From: Octadecabacter sp. B2R22
GTDB lineage: Bacteria > Pseudomonadota > Alphaproteobacteria > Rhodobacterales > Rhodobacteraceae
Direction of reading: 5' to 3'
DNA: 64,000 bases
Assembly: GCF_018861045.1 (NCBI RefSeq)
Contig: NZ_JAHKQJ010000010.1
Location: 1-64,000, forward strand
A program made the position numbers and the translations under genes. The notes beneath the pieces were generated by a model. That model saw only the letters and a list, made by a program, of their open reading frames with translations, searched no databases and was not told where the DNA came from. Shown piece after piece: positions 51,579 to 61,242 of this stretch. Each line of letters opens with the position of its first letter. Within the stretch, counting starts at the first letter, position 1.

Positions 51579-51815
51579 ATGTCCGATCTTAGCCCACCCA
51601 AGCGCCTGCCTTTCCTTGATCGCTGGTTTCTGGCCCATCCCGCGACGGTGGACGAAACCTATCTTCAGCACATGCGCTTCGCGCTTGGGTTTTCGTTTTG
51701 GTTAATCGTAGCAGGACTTGCGGCCCTGACGCATGCCCTTCTCCCTGCGGTTTGTGAAACGACCGCCAGCCGAATTTTGGCCAAATTAACGGCGCGCATG
51801 GCGGCGCGACACTAG
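51579..51815 (+). CDS. DUF6356-like small membrane protein
   Basis: 78 residues. FLDRWFLAHPATVDETYLQHMRFA precedes one membrane helix (about 33-55, FSFWLIVAGLAALTHALLP) and a C-terminal CETTASRILAKL. It matches the DUF6356 pattern that I know from Rhodobacterales. ATG at 51579 has CTGGAG 8 bases upstream. One base separates its stop from the glutamine amidotransferase gene, so they are co-transcribed. Confidence 0.78.
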   Translation: MSDLSPPKRLPFLDRWFLAHPATVDETYLQHMRFALGFSFWLIVAGLAALTHALLPAVCETTASRILAKLTARMAARH

Positions 51816-51816
51816 G

Positions 51817-52572
51817 ATGTGTCGCCTAACTGCCTATTGCGGCCCGCCAATTCCCCTGGAAAACATAATCGTGAATCCCAAGCACTCGTTGTTGGAGCAA
51901 AGCCAACATGCAACCGAGGCCAAGTTGGCCGTCAACGGGGATGGTTTCGGGATTGCATGGTATGATGACAGAAAAGAACCTGGTCTTTATCGGGATGTGC
52001 TGCCCGCATGGTCGGACGGAAATCTGACAAGTCTGTGCCGTATGGTGCGATCACGCTTATTCTTGGCGCATGTTCGGGCGAGTACTGTGGGCGAAACGAG
52101 TCGCCAGAATTGCCACCCATTCAAGTTCGGACGCTGGTCGTTCTGCCACAACGGGCAAGTGCCACATTTCCCTGCCATCCGACGTCGACTGGAGGCTGCA
52201 CTCCCCGACGATCTTTATGCTGCGCGGCAGGGATCGACCGACAGCGAGATGATCTTTCTGACGATGCTGGCGCATGGTTTGGATGAAGATCCCGAGCGGG
52301 CGATCGCCCTTATGTTAGAAGAGATCGGGAATGGACCCCAACCTGTAAAAATAACCTGTGTCTTCAGTGATGGAGAGGATGTCTTTGGGTTTCGCCATGC
52401 TTCATCGGGACAGGCGCCGACTTTGTATATGTCGCAGGGACTTGATTTTGGGGGGCATGCTTTTGCATCCGAACCGTTGTGCGACACCGATGGGCGTTGG
52501 CACGCTGTTCCACAGGATTGCGTCACTTCTCTGGCAAAGACAAATGTTTTCGGGTGCGCTCAGGTTGCCTGA
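51817..52572 (+). CDS. Class II glutamine amidotransferase (YafJ-like)
   Basis: 251 residues. Starts MCRLTAYCGP, with Cys2 as the N-terminal nucleophile after Met removal, followed by NGDGFGIAWY and LFLAHVRAST (Arg and Asn positions of the Ntn glutaminase). It is a stand-alone glutaminase domain with no synthase domain, like YafJ/DUG3, so its acceptor is unknown. It overlaps the convergent MBL gene by 13 bases. Confidence 0.9.
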   Translation: MCRLTAYCGPPIPLENIIVNPKHSLLEQSQHATEAKLAVNGDGFGIAWYDDRKEPGLYRDVLPAWSDGNLTSLCRMVRSRLFLAHVRASTVGETSRQNCHPFKFGRWSFCHNGQVPHFPAIRRRLEAALPDDLYAARQGSTDSEMIFLTMLAHGLDEDPERAIALMLEEIGNGPQPVKITCVFSDGEDVFGFRHASSGQAPTLYMSQGLDFGGHAFASEPLCDTDGRWHAVPQDCVTSLAKTNVFGCAQVA

Positions 52573-53588
52573 AACCAATGGGTCCCGTCCCGCAAGGTGC
52601 GGGTGGCCTGACCCGTTTGGTGCAGGTGATTGAGATGCGCGAGGGCCTCGACCAGAGCCAGCCCGTATTCGCTTTCACCGATTGCGCGCTTGAACAACGG
52701 TTTGAAACAATCGCCAGCGCGTTGCGGGGTCGAGATGTGGTCAACCAAACGATCTAGCGCGCTGTGGTGGTTATCGATCAGTTGCTGCATGCGTTTTGGC
52801 AGGCCCGTGAAGGGCAGTTTATGACCGCCAAGGACTAGGTGATCCGCGCGTGCAAATGGCGCAAGGCGTTCGCAGGCTTCCAACCACTCGGCCAATGGGT
52901 CCGCGTCTGGTTCTGTTGGATAGACGCCGATGTTGGGGCTGATAGACGGTAAAAGCTGGTCGCCACCGATCACAAGATTGTCGTCGCGGCTCCAGAATGT
53001 GGCGTGTTCAGGGGCGTGGCCGTTGCCCATACGGATGTCCCATGTTCGCCCGCCGATCATGATTGTGCCGCCTTCTTGCAGGCGGGTGAACCCGAGGGGC
53101 ATCGGATGGACGCAATCGGCAAAGTTGAACGGGCGGTCGTTGCGCCGTTTGGCAAGGATGTCTTCGTCCATGCCGGCTCGTTGATAGAACTCAATTGAGC
53201 GCGTTGGATAGGCAGGTTGTTCGTCCAGCGTCAGCATCCGTGCCATCAGCCATGCGGTGCGTGGCATCGTAAGCTCTGCGCCCGCCTCTTGGAACCAACC
53301 TGCAAGACCGATGTGATCGGGGTGATGGTGTGTGCCTATGACCCGCGTGACGGGCTTACCTGCCAATGGCCCCGCCAAAAGCGTTTCCCAAATGGCGCGG
53401 GTTTTGCTGCTGTCAAAACCGGTATCGACAACTGTCCAGCCGTGGCCATCGTCCAACGCGTAGACGTTCACGTGATCCAAGGCCATGGGCAGCGGCAGGC
53501 GCATCCACAAAACGCCGTTGGCGACTTCGATTGCTTCGCCTGTGGCGGGTGGTTCGGGCCATGGGTAATGGATTTTGTCTGTGCTCAT
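52560..53588 (-). CDS. Metallo-beta-lactamase-fold hydrolase
   Basis: 342 residues. Metal motif THHHPDHIG (H-x-H-x-D-H, near 86-94), then DNLVIGGDQLL with the bridging Asp, and later HLVLGGHKLPF. A C-terminal helical domain (about 255-330) is typical of the winged-helix MBL subgroup that includes LACTB2-like hydrolases. Substrate unknown. It shares the strand with the acyl-CoA dehydrogenase 26 bases upstream, so thioester chemistry is possible. Confidence 0.87.
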   Translation of the reverse strand: MSTDKIHYPWPEPPATGEAIEVANGVLWMRLPLPMALDHVNVYALDDGHGWTVVDTGFDSSKTRAIWETLLAGPLAGKPVTRVIGTHHHPDHIGLAGWFQEAGAELTMPRTAWLMARMLTLDEQPAYPTRSIEFYQRAGMDEDILAKRRNDRPFNFADCVHPMPLGFTRLQEGGTIMIGGRTWDIRMGNGHAPEHATFWSRDDNLVIGGDQLLPSISPNIGVYPTEPDADPLAEWLEACERLAPFARADHLVLGGHKLPFTGLPKRMQQLIDNHHSALDRLVDHISTPQRAGDCFKPLFKRAIGESEYGLALVEALAHLNHLHQTGQATRTLRDGTHWFQAT

Positions 53589-53614
53589 GGTCTAGGTGCT
53601 TAGCGACTTGCGCC

Positions 53615-55315
53615 CTAGGACGCCAGATCATCCGCTGTGATCGCCAGCAGATCATCCGCCCCTTCGCGCACGTGGGCCAAAAGTGCAGAGTGTTCCGGCA
53701 ACAAGCGTTTGATGTAAAACGTCGCGAGGCGCTGGCGGGTTTCATCGCCGTTCAAAGCTGCGGTCAAATGATAATGAGCGCCGAGCACTCTGGCAAAAGC
53801 ACGCAGGTAAGGGACCGCCCCTGCAAAGCGATGATCCATGTCTTGAGTGACAAGCCATTCAGTGGTTTCGCGAAGGCTTTCGCTGGCCTGCCAAACAGGG
53901 TCAACAAGATCGGGCAGAGTAGAGCGGGCTGCTTCTGCGGCCTCTTCGATTTCATCCATCAAGGCAAAGGCTGCCTCGCCGTTGTCCATCATCTTACGCG
54001 CAACAAGGTCCATGGCTTGAATGCCGTTGGTGCCTTCATAAATTGTCGTGACCCGCACATCGCGGGCGTATTGGGCCGCGCCGGTTTCTTCAATGAACCC
54101 CATGCCGCCGTGAACTTGGATACCGCTTGCAGCAGTTTCGACGCCAATGTCGGTGCCGAATGCCTTTGAGATCGGGGTTAGCAGGGCCGCCCGCGCGTCC
54201 CATGCGGGCTCGCCTGTCGCCGTTGCCATATCAATGGCGACGGCATTCGCGAGCGTGATGGAGCGGGCGGCAAAAACCTCGGCCTTCATCGTGGCGAGCA
54301 TCCGGCGCACATCGGCGTGTTCGATGATGGTGCCTGAACCACCTGCGCGGCCTTGCTTACGGTCCATCGCATAGGCCAGTGCATGTTGATACGCGGCTTC
54401 GGCGACGCCGATACCTTGAGTTGCCACGCCAACGCGGGCGTTGTTCATCATTGTGAACATCGCCGCCATGCCGCCGTGTTTTTCACCGACCAGCCAGCCC
54501 GTTGCGCCATCATATTCCATCACGGCCGTTGGGGACCCATGCAGGCCCATCTTATGTTCAAGGCTGACAACGCGCAGCGAGTTGCGCTCACCCAATGTGC
54601 CATCTTCGTTCGGGATAATCTTGGGCACCATGAACAGGCTGATGCCTTTGGTGCCTTTGACGCCATCGGGCAAACGCGCGAGCACAAGGTGGCAGACGTT
54701 CTCGGTGAAATCGTTGTCGCCCCAAGAGATGTAAATCTTCTGGCCCGAGATCGCATAAGACCCGTCGTCATTTGGCACCGCCTTAGAGGCAAGCGCGCCC
54801 ACGTCCGAGCCGGCTTGCGGTTCGGTGAGGTTCATTGTTCCGTTCCATTCACCCGAGATCAGTTTCGGGAGATAGAGGTCTTTGATGGCATCGCTGGCGT
54901 GATGTTCGAGGGCTTCGATTTGGCCTTGAGTCATCAGGGGGTTCAGTTGCAGCGACAGGCATGCGCCTGCCAACATTTCGTTGACGGCCGTTGCCAATGT
55001 CAGCGGAAGCCCCATGCCGCCATTTTCAGGACTTGCCGAGATGCCGATCCAGCCGCCTTCGGCGATGGCTTTGTATCCTGCATCAAACCCAGGGGAGGTG
55101 CGTACAATCCCGTTTTCCAACACGGCTGGCTGTTCGTCGCCTGCTGTTTGCAGTGGCGCGAGCACTTCGTCGCACAATTTCGCGGCTTCCGTCATGATCG
55201 CATCGCGCATGTCGGGGGTGGCTTCGGCAAAGCGGTCCGTCTGGGCGATTTGCGTGAAATTCACTACGTGATCCATCAGAAACTGGAAGTCGGTGACGGG
55301 GGATGTGTACGGCAT
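53615..55315 (-). CDS. Acyl-CoA dehydrogenase (DmdC-like family)
   Basis: 566 residues from ATG at 55315 (MPYTSPVTDFQFLMDHVV), the usual start of the DmdC/AcdB-like family. FAD-linked; the middle domain has MNLTEPQAGSDVGALASKA and GQKIYISWGDNDF, and the C-terminal domain has QVHGGMGFIEETGAAQYARDVRVTTIYEGTNGIQA in which the Glu of YEGTN is the likely catalytic base. The long C-terminal extension is normal for this subgroup. It could act on 3-methylmercaptopropionyl-CoA or on other acyl-CoAs; the sequence alone does not decide. Confidence 0.88.
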   Translation of the reverse strand: MPYTSPVTDFQFLMDHVVNFTQIAQTDRFAEATPDMRDAIMTEAAKLCDEVLAPLQTAGDEQPAVLENGIVRTSPGFDAGYKAIAEGGWIGISASPENGGMGLPLTLATAVNEMLAGACLSLQLNPLMTQGQIEALEHHASDAIKDLYLPKLISGEWNGTMNLTEPQAGSDVGALASKAVPNDDGSYAISGQKIYISWGDNDFTENVCHLVLARLPDGVKGTKGISLFMVPKIIPNEDGTLGERNSLRVVSLEHKMGLHGSPTAVMEYDGATGWLVGEKHGGMAAMFTMMNNARVGVATQGIGVAEAAYQHALAYAMDRKQGRAGGSGTIIEHADVRRMLATMKAEVFAARSITLANAVAIDMATATGEPAWDARAALLTPISKAFGTDIGVETAASGIQVHGGMGFIEETGAAQYARDVRVTTIYEGTNGIQAMDLVARKMMDNGEAAFALMDEIEEAAEAARSTLPDLVDPVWQASESLRETTEWLVTQDMDHRFAGAVPYLRAFARVLGAHYHLTAALNGDETRQRLATFYIKRLLPEHSALLAHVREGADDLLAITADDLAS

Positions 55316-55437
55316 AGGATCAATCCAGCGCTTGGGTTTATTAGGACGTTCTTGGAATCGGCCCGCTTGAGGCGTATGTGGGCAGTTCAATGAAAGGCTA
55401 AAGACATGGGCCAAACCCGCAACATAAACGCAGCGTC

Positions 55438-56385
55438 ATGAATGAAATCGATACGAAATTTCTGCAGCCGGATGCTGTTGGGCTGGCGGTCGCCGCTGAG
55501 CTGCTAAGCGATGGCGGGCTTGTCGCGTTTCCGACCGAAACGGTTTACGGGCTGGGTGTGGATGCCCGCAATAGCGATGCTGTGGCGCGTTTGTATGAGG
55601 CCAAGGGGCGTCCGAGCTTCAATCCGTTGATTGTGCATGTGGAATCTCTGGCCGTCGCTGAAACCTTGGTTGAATTTGACGATGACGCTTTGCGATTGGC
55701 GTCGGCGTTCTGGCCAGGTGCATTGACCTTGGTCTTGCCACTGAAAGACGGGGCAGGGATTTCGCCGCTGGTCACTGCCGGATTGAACACGCTGGCGGTG
55801 CGGGTGCCTGATCATGCCTTGGCGCAGTCGTTGTTGGCCGCTTTCGGCGGACCGATTGCAGCACCATCTGCCAACCCGTCAGGGCAAGTGAGCCCAACAA
55901 ATTTTACCCATGTTCGTGACCAAATGTCGGGTCGGATCGACGGGATTGTTGAGGGCGGAACCAGTGGTGTCGGTCTGGAATCGACGATTGTGGCGACGCG
56001 ACCTGTTCCAACTTTGTTGCGCGCTGGTGGTCTGCCGAGTGAGGCGGTTGAGGCCGCGTTGGGGCAAGGCCTCGCACAAGCAGGGGATGCCGCTGCCCCG
56101 AATTCGCCGGGGCAACTCGCGTCGCATTATGCGCCCAAGGGCGTCGTGCGTTTGAATGCTGAGGACGTCAGGGTTGGCGAAACCCTATTGGGGTTCGGTG
56201 CTGTTGAGGCGGCCATCAACCTGTCCTCGTCCAGTGATCTTGTCGAGGCAGCGGCGAACTTGTTTGATGCTTTGCATCAGTTGAATGCGCTGGGCGCGGA
56301 AAAGATTGCGGTGTCGCCAATCCCTGAACATGGTTTGGGCCGTGCGATCAACGACCGCCTTCGCCGCGCCGCTGCACCGCGGTAG
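55438..56385 (+). CDS. L-threonylcarbamoyladenylate synthase (Sua5/TsaC type)
   Basis: 315 residues. Makes threonylcarbamoyl-AMP for t6A37 in ANN-decoding tRNAs. The YrdC core (about 15-200) has VAFPTETVYGLGVDA, KGRPSFNPLIVHV and APSANPSGQVSPT; the extra C-terminal domain (about 225-315) identifies the longer Sua5 form and starts SPGQLASHYAPKG, the flexible linker that covers the active site. Confidence 0.94.
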   Translation: MNEIDTKFLQPDAVGLAVAAELLSDGGLVAFPTETVYGLGVDARNSDAVARLYEAKGRPSFNPLIVHVESLAVAETLVEFDDDALRLASAFWPGALTLVLPLKDGAGISPLVTAGLNTLAVRVPDHALAQSLLAAFGGPIAAPSANPSGQVSPTNFTHVRDQMSGRIDGIVEGGTSGVGLESTIVATRPVPTLLRAGGLPSEAVEAALGQGLAQAGDAAAPNSPGQLASHYAPKGVVRLNAEDVRVGETLLGFGAVEAAINLSSSSDLVEAAANLFDALHQLNALGAEKIAVSPIPEHGLGRAINDRLRRAAAPR

Positions 56386-56390
56386 CCCCC

Positions 56391-56957
56391 TTAAGCGGAC
56401 CCACCCGAGGCCGACAGCATCAACGGGTCTATGCCGAGCGTTTTAAGCGCCGCCGTCCATTTGTGTTCTGCCGCGCGGCCAAACAAGATGTCCTCATTGG
56501 CATCTGTGACAAGCCAGCCGTTGTTGATCAATTCATCCTCAAGCTGGTGTGGGCCCCAGCCAGCGTACCCCAGCCCCAGCATTGATCGTTTGGGGCCATT
56601 TCCCACGGCGATGTCTTCTAGAATGTCCAAGGTCGCCGTCATTGCGATGCCGTTGGACACATCCATCGTGCCTGCGCCAGATGCATAGTCCGATGTGTGC
56701 AACACAAAGCCGCGTCCCATCTCGACAGGGCCGCCGTAGTGAATGCGCACATCCACGGCGAGTTCTCCCTCGTCGATGGAGAGTTGTTCGAGCAAGTCAC
56801 CAAACCGGACTTCGGGGGTCGGTTTGTTGATGATCAGCCCCATAGCGCCCTCAGCGGAATGCGCGCAGATATAGATGACAGAATGGTCGAACCGCGGGTC
56901 CCCCATGTCGGGCATCGCAATCAGGAGTTTTCCAAGAAGGCTGGTTCTATCAGTCAT
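56391..56957 (-). CDS. YqgE/AlgH family protein
   Basis: 188 residues. N-terminal LLGKLLIAMPDMGDPRFDHSVIYICAHSAEGAMGLIIN region is the strongest family signature; VRIHYGGPVEMGRGFVLH and LGYAGWGPHQLEDEL follow. Cytoplasmic, role unclear. Its stop is 5 bases from the convergent Sua5 gene. Confidence 0.94.
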   Translation of the reverse strand: MTDRTSLLGKLLIAMPDMGDPRFDHSVIYICAHSAEGAMGLIINKPTPEVRFGDLLEQLSIDEGELAVDVRIHYGGPVEMGRGFVLHTSDYASGAGTMDVSNGIAMTATLDILEDIAVGNGPKRSMLGLGYAGWGPHQLEDELINNGWLVTDANEDILFGRAAEHKWTAALKTLGIDPLMLSASGGSA

Positions 56958-57070
56958 AAGTTCAAGATGGGACGCGGCTAGGGGAGGCGCAAGGGGAAGT
57001 GGCTGTCGTCTGACATATCTTTAACCCAAACGTGACTTTCCTTTGAGGGCAAGATGTTCGAAGAAGACGC

Positions 57071-57871
57071 ATGATCAAACGAATTTCTGTTTCCCTGATT
57101 GCGCTTTGTGTGGCTGCCCCTGTGTGGGCTGGGCCTGCGGATGGCGTAGTTGAGCTCGAAATCTTGCCGGGGTGGCGGACCGACAGCGGTACCCATATGG
57201 CGGGGCTTCAACTGCGGCTCGCTGACGGTTGGAAGACCTATTGGCGTGCGCCGGGCGATGGTGGGATTCCTCCGCGCTTTGGCTGGCAAGGATCGCAGAA
57301 TCTGTCGGGCGCGGCGTTCCATTGGCCAGTGCCCGAAGTGTTTGACCAAAACGGAATGCGGTCCATTGGGTATTCGCAATCCGTCGTGATTCCCGTCGAG
57401 CTATCGGTCACGGATGACACAGCGCCGGCGCTGATGCGCGGGCAGGTGCAGATCGGTGTCTGCGATGAGATTTGCGTGCCGGTCCTTCTTGAATTTGATA
57501 CGGCACTACCTGCGACTGGCGCACGAGACCCTGCAATTATCGCGGCATTGCTGGATCGGCCCCAGACCTCGGTTGAGGCGGGTGTGGGTGATGTGACCTG
57601 TGCAATTGATCCGGCTGAAAACGGGCTACGTGTGACTGCACGCGTGGACATGCCGCCGATGGCTGGTGACGAAGCCGTGGTGATTGAGGCTGGCGATCAG
57701 CAAGTTTGGGTCTCTCAACCGCAGACGTGGCGCGAGGGTGATGCGCTGTTCGCGCGATCTGACATGATCCATGTGAACGGAGGCGGATTTGCGCTGAACC
57801 GTTCCGAGGTGCGGATCACTGTGATTGCAGGCAATCAATCGGTCGATATTTTGGGCTGCGACGCGAACTAG
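57071..57871 (+). CDS. Exported DsbD N-terminal-domain protein without the membrane part
   Basis: 266 residues. Signal peptide (MIKRISVSLIALCVAAPVWA), then an immunoglobulin-like DsbD/ScsB-type domain with WKTYWRAPGDGGIPPRF and GVCDEICVP, a C-x3-C pair that fits the redox-active Cys pair of DsbD-alpha-like domains. The transmembrane and thioredoxin domains that normally follow are missing. It probably receives reducing equivalents from another membrane protein and passes them to an unknown periplasmic client. It overlaps the convergent RND gene by 4 bases. Confidence 0.8.
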   Translation: MIKRISVSLIALCVAAPVWAGPADGVVELEILPGWRTDSGTHMAGLQLRLADGWKTYWRAPGDGGIPPRFGWQGSQNLSGAAFHWPVPEVFDQNGMRSIGYSQSVVIPVELSVTDDTAPALMRGQVQIGVCDEICVPVLLEFDTALPATGARDPAIIAALLDRPQTSVEAGVGDVTCAIDPAENGLRVTARVDMPPMAGDEAVVIEAGDQQVWVSQPQTWREGDALFARSDMIHVNGGGFALNRSEVRITVIAGNQSVDILGCDAN

Positions 57872-60800
57872 GCTGTTGCGATCCTGTCTGCCTTACGGCT
57901 TGACCGCATCATGAATAGAGCCGTCACAAGATAGACAATCAGCAAAAAGACCAATGTAAGTGCCGCGAAGACTGCGATGGATATCGCAATACTGGCGCTG
58001 AATATTGGCAGCAATGGCGTTCCTGTCAGCATCACGGGCGCAACGATCGCCCCAAAAAGCGCCAGCGCGCCAAGGGCCGCAATGCGTGTTGGCCAAACGG
58101 CTGCACCTGCGCGGTTCGTCAGGGCCCGTTTGGCAGATCGAACCTGAACGGAAACGTCGCTTTGCATGGCCATCAGGGACGGCACGATAAACAGCACCAA
58201 AACCATACCGAAGCCCAAGCCGTATACCAACGTAATCACTGTAGGTTTCAAGAACTCCGCTTGGCTTGATCCTTCGTAAAGAAGCGGCGCGAGGCCAAGA
58301 ACTGTGGTCAGCGTTGTTAGGAGAACAGGGCGCAAGCGGTCGCTTACGCCGTCGATAATGGCGGGTTTCATGCCACGAGTTTCGGCATATTCATCAATGG
58401 TTTTCACGAGAACGATGGAGTCGTTGATGATGATGCCAGTCATGCCCAGCAGGCCGACCACCGTAAACATAGACAGCGGAACCTCCCAGATAATGTGGCC
58501 GTAGATGGTCCCGATCAGGCCAAACGGGATAATCGCCATCACAACAAGAGGCCGCGTCCAGCTTTGGAAAATCCAAGCCAAGACTAAGAAAATACCAGTT
58601 AAGCAAAAGATGAGGCCCGTGCGGGCATCGTTGAGGAAGTCGTTCTCTTGTTCACTGAGGCCAGAGAGCGTGGTTGAGACGCTGTAGGCCGCTTGAATGC
58701 GCGGTAGGACATCGTCTTGGATCAGGGTCTGGATTTCCGTGGCGCGATCGGCGTCGTCTTCGGCAAGATCGGCGGTCACAGAAATAAGCTGTACACCGTT
58801 TTCGCGCGTAACAGTCGAGAACCCGTTGCGGGATGTGACCGTTACAATATCGGCCAATGCCACATAGGCTCCGCTGCTGGCGCGCATCTGGCTGCGATCA
58901 AGGAAGTCTGCGGTGAGTTCGCCTGCCGGAAGTTCAACGCGGATGGTCGCAGAGCGCGGGCCGTCAGGATAGGTCGCGGCTTCGATCCCGCCGAGACGGT
59001 CGCGCAACACGCTGCCCAACCCATCAATGGTGAACCCCAGCGCTTGGCCTTGTGGGGTCAATTCGAGGACGAGTTCTTCTTTGTCATAAGCGAGCGAGTC
59101 TTCGATTGCGGACACCTCACCGAACTGAGCGAGTTCGACCTTGAGCGCTTCGGCGGCGGCTTTCAGGATTTCTGAATTGGCGCCGAACAGTTGCACATCG
59201 ATTGCATCGCCCCCCGGACCGCTGCCAAACCGACGGAAGGAGACGGTTTCCAACATCGGGTGACGGATCACGCGGTCTTGCAACGCGGTGACAAATTCCG
59301 CACTGGAATAAGGGCGGACGTCCGCGTCGATCAATTCAATGGCGATGGATCCCAATTGGTCGGCGTCTTTGGTGTCGGACCCCGCAATGCCACGCCCCGA
59401 GTTGCCGCCGATTTCAGCAATCACATAATCGAGCGGGTTTGTGCCGTGCTCGGCTTCGTATTCTGCGCCCAAGGTTTCCGTGACCTCTTGCAGGGATTGC
59501 ATCATTTCCATCGTGTCGGTTCGCGTCGCACCGGGGAGCATGGCGAAATTCCCCGTGACACTGCCCTGTTCGGGCGAGCTGAAGAAGCGCCACTGAACGT
59601 CGCCTCGGATGAACGATGCGGCCTGCACCGAAAGAAGCACAACGGCAAACGCCATGACGGGGTAACGTGCCCAAATTACGCCGGCCATGAATGGGCGGAA
59701 CAGCGTTTCTTTGAACCAATCGAACCCTCGGTTCACCACGCGGGACGGCGCATCGTACCATTTATTGCCGCCCGTGTGGGACAGAGCTTTGTACATGTGG
59801 TGGGGCAGGATGAAGAAACACTCAAGCAAGGAGGCGATCAGAACGACGATCACCGTGAATGGGATGTCAGAAATCAGATCGCCAAAACGCCCCCCCACAA
59901 GCACCAGTGCAAAGAACGCGATGATTGTCGTGAGCGTCGCGGAGAACACAGGGCTGAACATTTTCTTCGCGGCGTTTTCGGCAGCTTGGGCGGGGTCCTC
60001 ACCGAGTTTGCGGTGTCGATAGTCAGCGTGTTCGCCGACGACGATGGCATCATCCACCACGATCCCGAGCGTGATGATCAGCGCAAACAGCGAGATCATA
60101 TTGATCGTCAGCCCCGCAAGCCACATCAACGCAATCGCACCACACATGGCGGCGGGAATACCTGCTGCGACCCAAAACGCCGTTCGGGCATTGAGGAACA
60201 AAAACAGTAGCGTCACCACAAGAGCGAGCCCAAGAAGCGCGTTCTCATAAAGGATATTCAGGCGTCCTGTGATCTGTTCAGCCCGTGCCCGGATAAGGTC
60301 GATGCTGGACCCGTTGGGGAGGGTTTCAGCGTAGCTTTGGGCGACCTGTTCGACCGTTTCTTGTAGCTTGATCGCATCGCCCGTCGCTGCACGGTCCACG
60401 CGGATCGAGATGGCGGGGTTACCTCCAACGTAGTAGGTGCGTTCGCGGTCAACGCCTTCCACGAAGACTTGGGCGACATCACCTACGGTCAGGGTCGCAC
60501 CGTTCAAGTCGGTGCGCAGAACAATTGCTTCGATTTCATCGGCGGTGCGGCGTTCCACGCCTGTGCGCACACGCGCAGCGCCACTAACGTCACCCACGGG
60601 ATCTGCGGTGACTTCCTGTCCGATGGCATTGGAAATCTCGGACATCGAGATGTCGTATTGCACCAGCGCGATGGACGGCACTTCGATGATCGTAGAGGGG
60701 GCGGCGACGCCGCGGATGGTTGTGCGGGTTACGCCCTGCGCGAACAAGCGAACGACAAATTCATCGGCAAAACGGGCCAGTTGGGCCGGAGCAACGGGCC

Positions 60801-61242
60801 CCGTGATGACAACATCCGTAACGCGATCAGACCATTGGCCGCGACGCACAGTCGGGTCTTCGGCGTCATCGGGGAGGTTGGATGTGGCGTCCACGGCCAA
60901 TTGAACATCTTCCGTCGCTTTCGCCATGTCCCAACCGGGTTCGAATTCGAGGAAAATACGTGCGGAGCCCTCAGACGATGTGGATGTTGTTGTAAGAACA
61001 CCTTCGACACCCAGCAAGGCGGGCTGCAAGACCTGGACGACGGCATCATCGACATCTTCTGCACCCGCACCTGTCCATTGAACAGAAACCGAAACGCTAT
61101 CGACAATCACGTCGGGGAAAAACTGTGCCCGCATCTTGGGAAAGGCCGCAATGCCTGCCCCAAGCATAATGATCAGCAAAAGATTTGCCGCCGTCGCATG
61201 GCGGGTCAGGTAGGACAGGATACCGCCAGCGGACATCTTCAT
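57868..61242 (-). CDS. RND-family efflux pump permease
   Basis: 1124 residues. Inner-membrane proton-driven pump with the 12-helix layout: helix 1 near 15-35, a large periplasmic domain, helices 2-6 (about 335-545), a second periplasmic domain and helices 7-12 (about 870-1110). GIVVDDAIVVGEH in helix 4 holds the Asp pair for proton relay, and the duplicated GIIINDSIVLVKT follows in the second half. Sequence type is that of the CusA/MdtB-like or 'efflux RND transporter permease' group; substrate unknown. Forms an operon with the adaptor upstream (4-base overlap). Confidence 0.93.
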   Translation of the reverse strand: MKMSAGGILSYLTRHATAANLLLIIMLGAGIAAFPKMRAQFFPDVIVDSVSVSVQWTGAGAEDVDDAVVQVLQPALLGVEGVLTTTSTSSEGSARIFLEFEPGWDMAKATEDVQLAVDATSNLPDDAEDPTVRRGQWSDRVTDVVITGPVAPAQLARFADEFVVRLFAQGVTRTTIRGVAAPSTIIEVPSIALVQYDISMSEISNAIGQEVTADPVGDVSGAARVRTGVERRTADEIEAIVLRTDLNGATLTVGDVAQVFVEGVDRERTYYVGGNPAISIRVDRAATGDAIKLQETVEQVAQSYAETLPNGSSIDLIRARAEQITGRLNILYENALLGLALVVTLLFLFLNARTAFWVAAGIPAAMCGAIALMWLAGLTINMISLFALIITLGIVVDDAIVVGEHADYRHRKLGEDPAQAAENAAKKMFSPVFSATLTTIIAFFALVLVGGRFGDLISDIPFTVIVVLIASLLECFFILPHHMYKALSHTGGNKWYDAPSRVVNRGFDWFKETLFRPFMAGVIWARYPVMAFAVVLLSVQAASFIRGDVQWRFFSSPEQGSVTGNFAMLPGATRTDTMEMMQSLQEVTETLGAEYEAEHGTNPLDYVIAEIGGNSGRGIAGSDTKDADQLGSIAIELIDADVRPYSSAEFVTALQDRVIRHPMLETVSFRRFGSGPGGDAIDVQLFGANSEILKAAAEALKVELAQFGEVSAIEDSLAYDKEELVLELTPQGQALGFTIDGLGSVLRDRLGGIEAATYPDGPRSATIRVELPAGELTADFLDRSQMRASSGAYVALADIVTVTSRNGFSTVTRENGVQLISVTADLAEDDADRATEIQTLIQDDVLPRIQAAYSVSTTLSGLSEQENDFLNDARTGLIFCLTGIFLVLAWIFQSWTRPLVVMAIIPFGLIGTIYGHIIWEVPLSMFTVVGLLGMTGIIINDSIVLVKTIDEYAETRGMKPAIIDGVSDRLRPVLLTTLTTVLGLAPLLYEGSSQAEFLKPTVITLVYGLGFGMVLVLFIVPSLMAMQSDVSVQVRSAKRALTNRAGAAVWPTRIAALGALALFGAIVAPVMLTGTPLLPIFSASIAISIAVFAALTLVFLLIVYLVTALFMMRSSRKADRIATA

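Noticed and set aside
59191-60210. Long plus-strand frame (339 residues) opposite the RND permease
   Set aside because: His/Arg/Gln-rich shadow of a conserved pump gene with codon bias of the minus strand.
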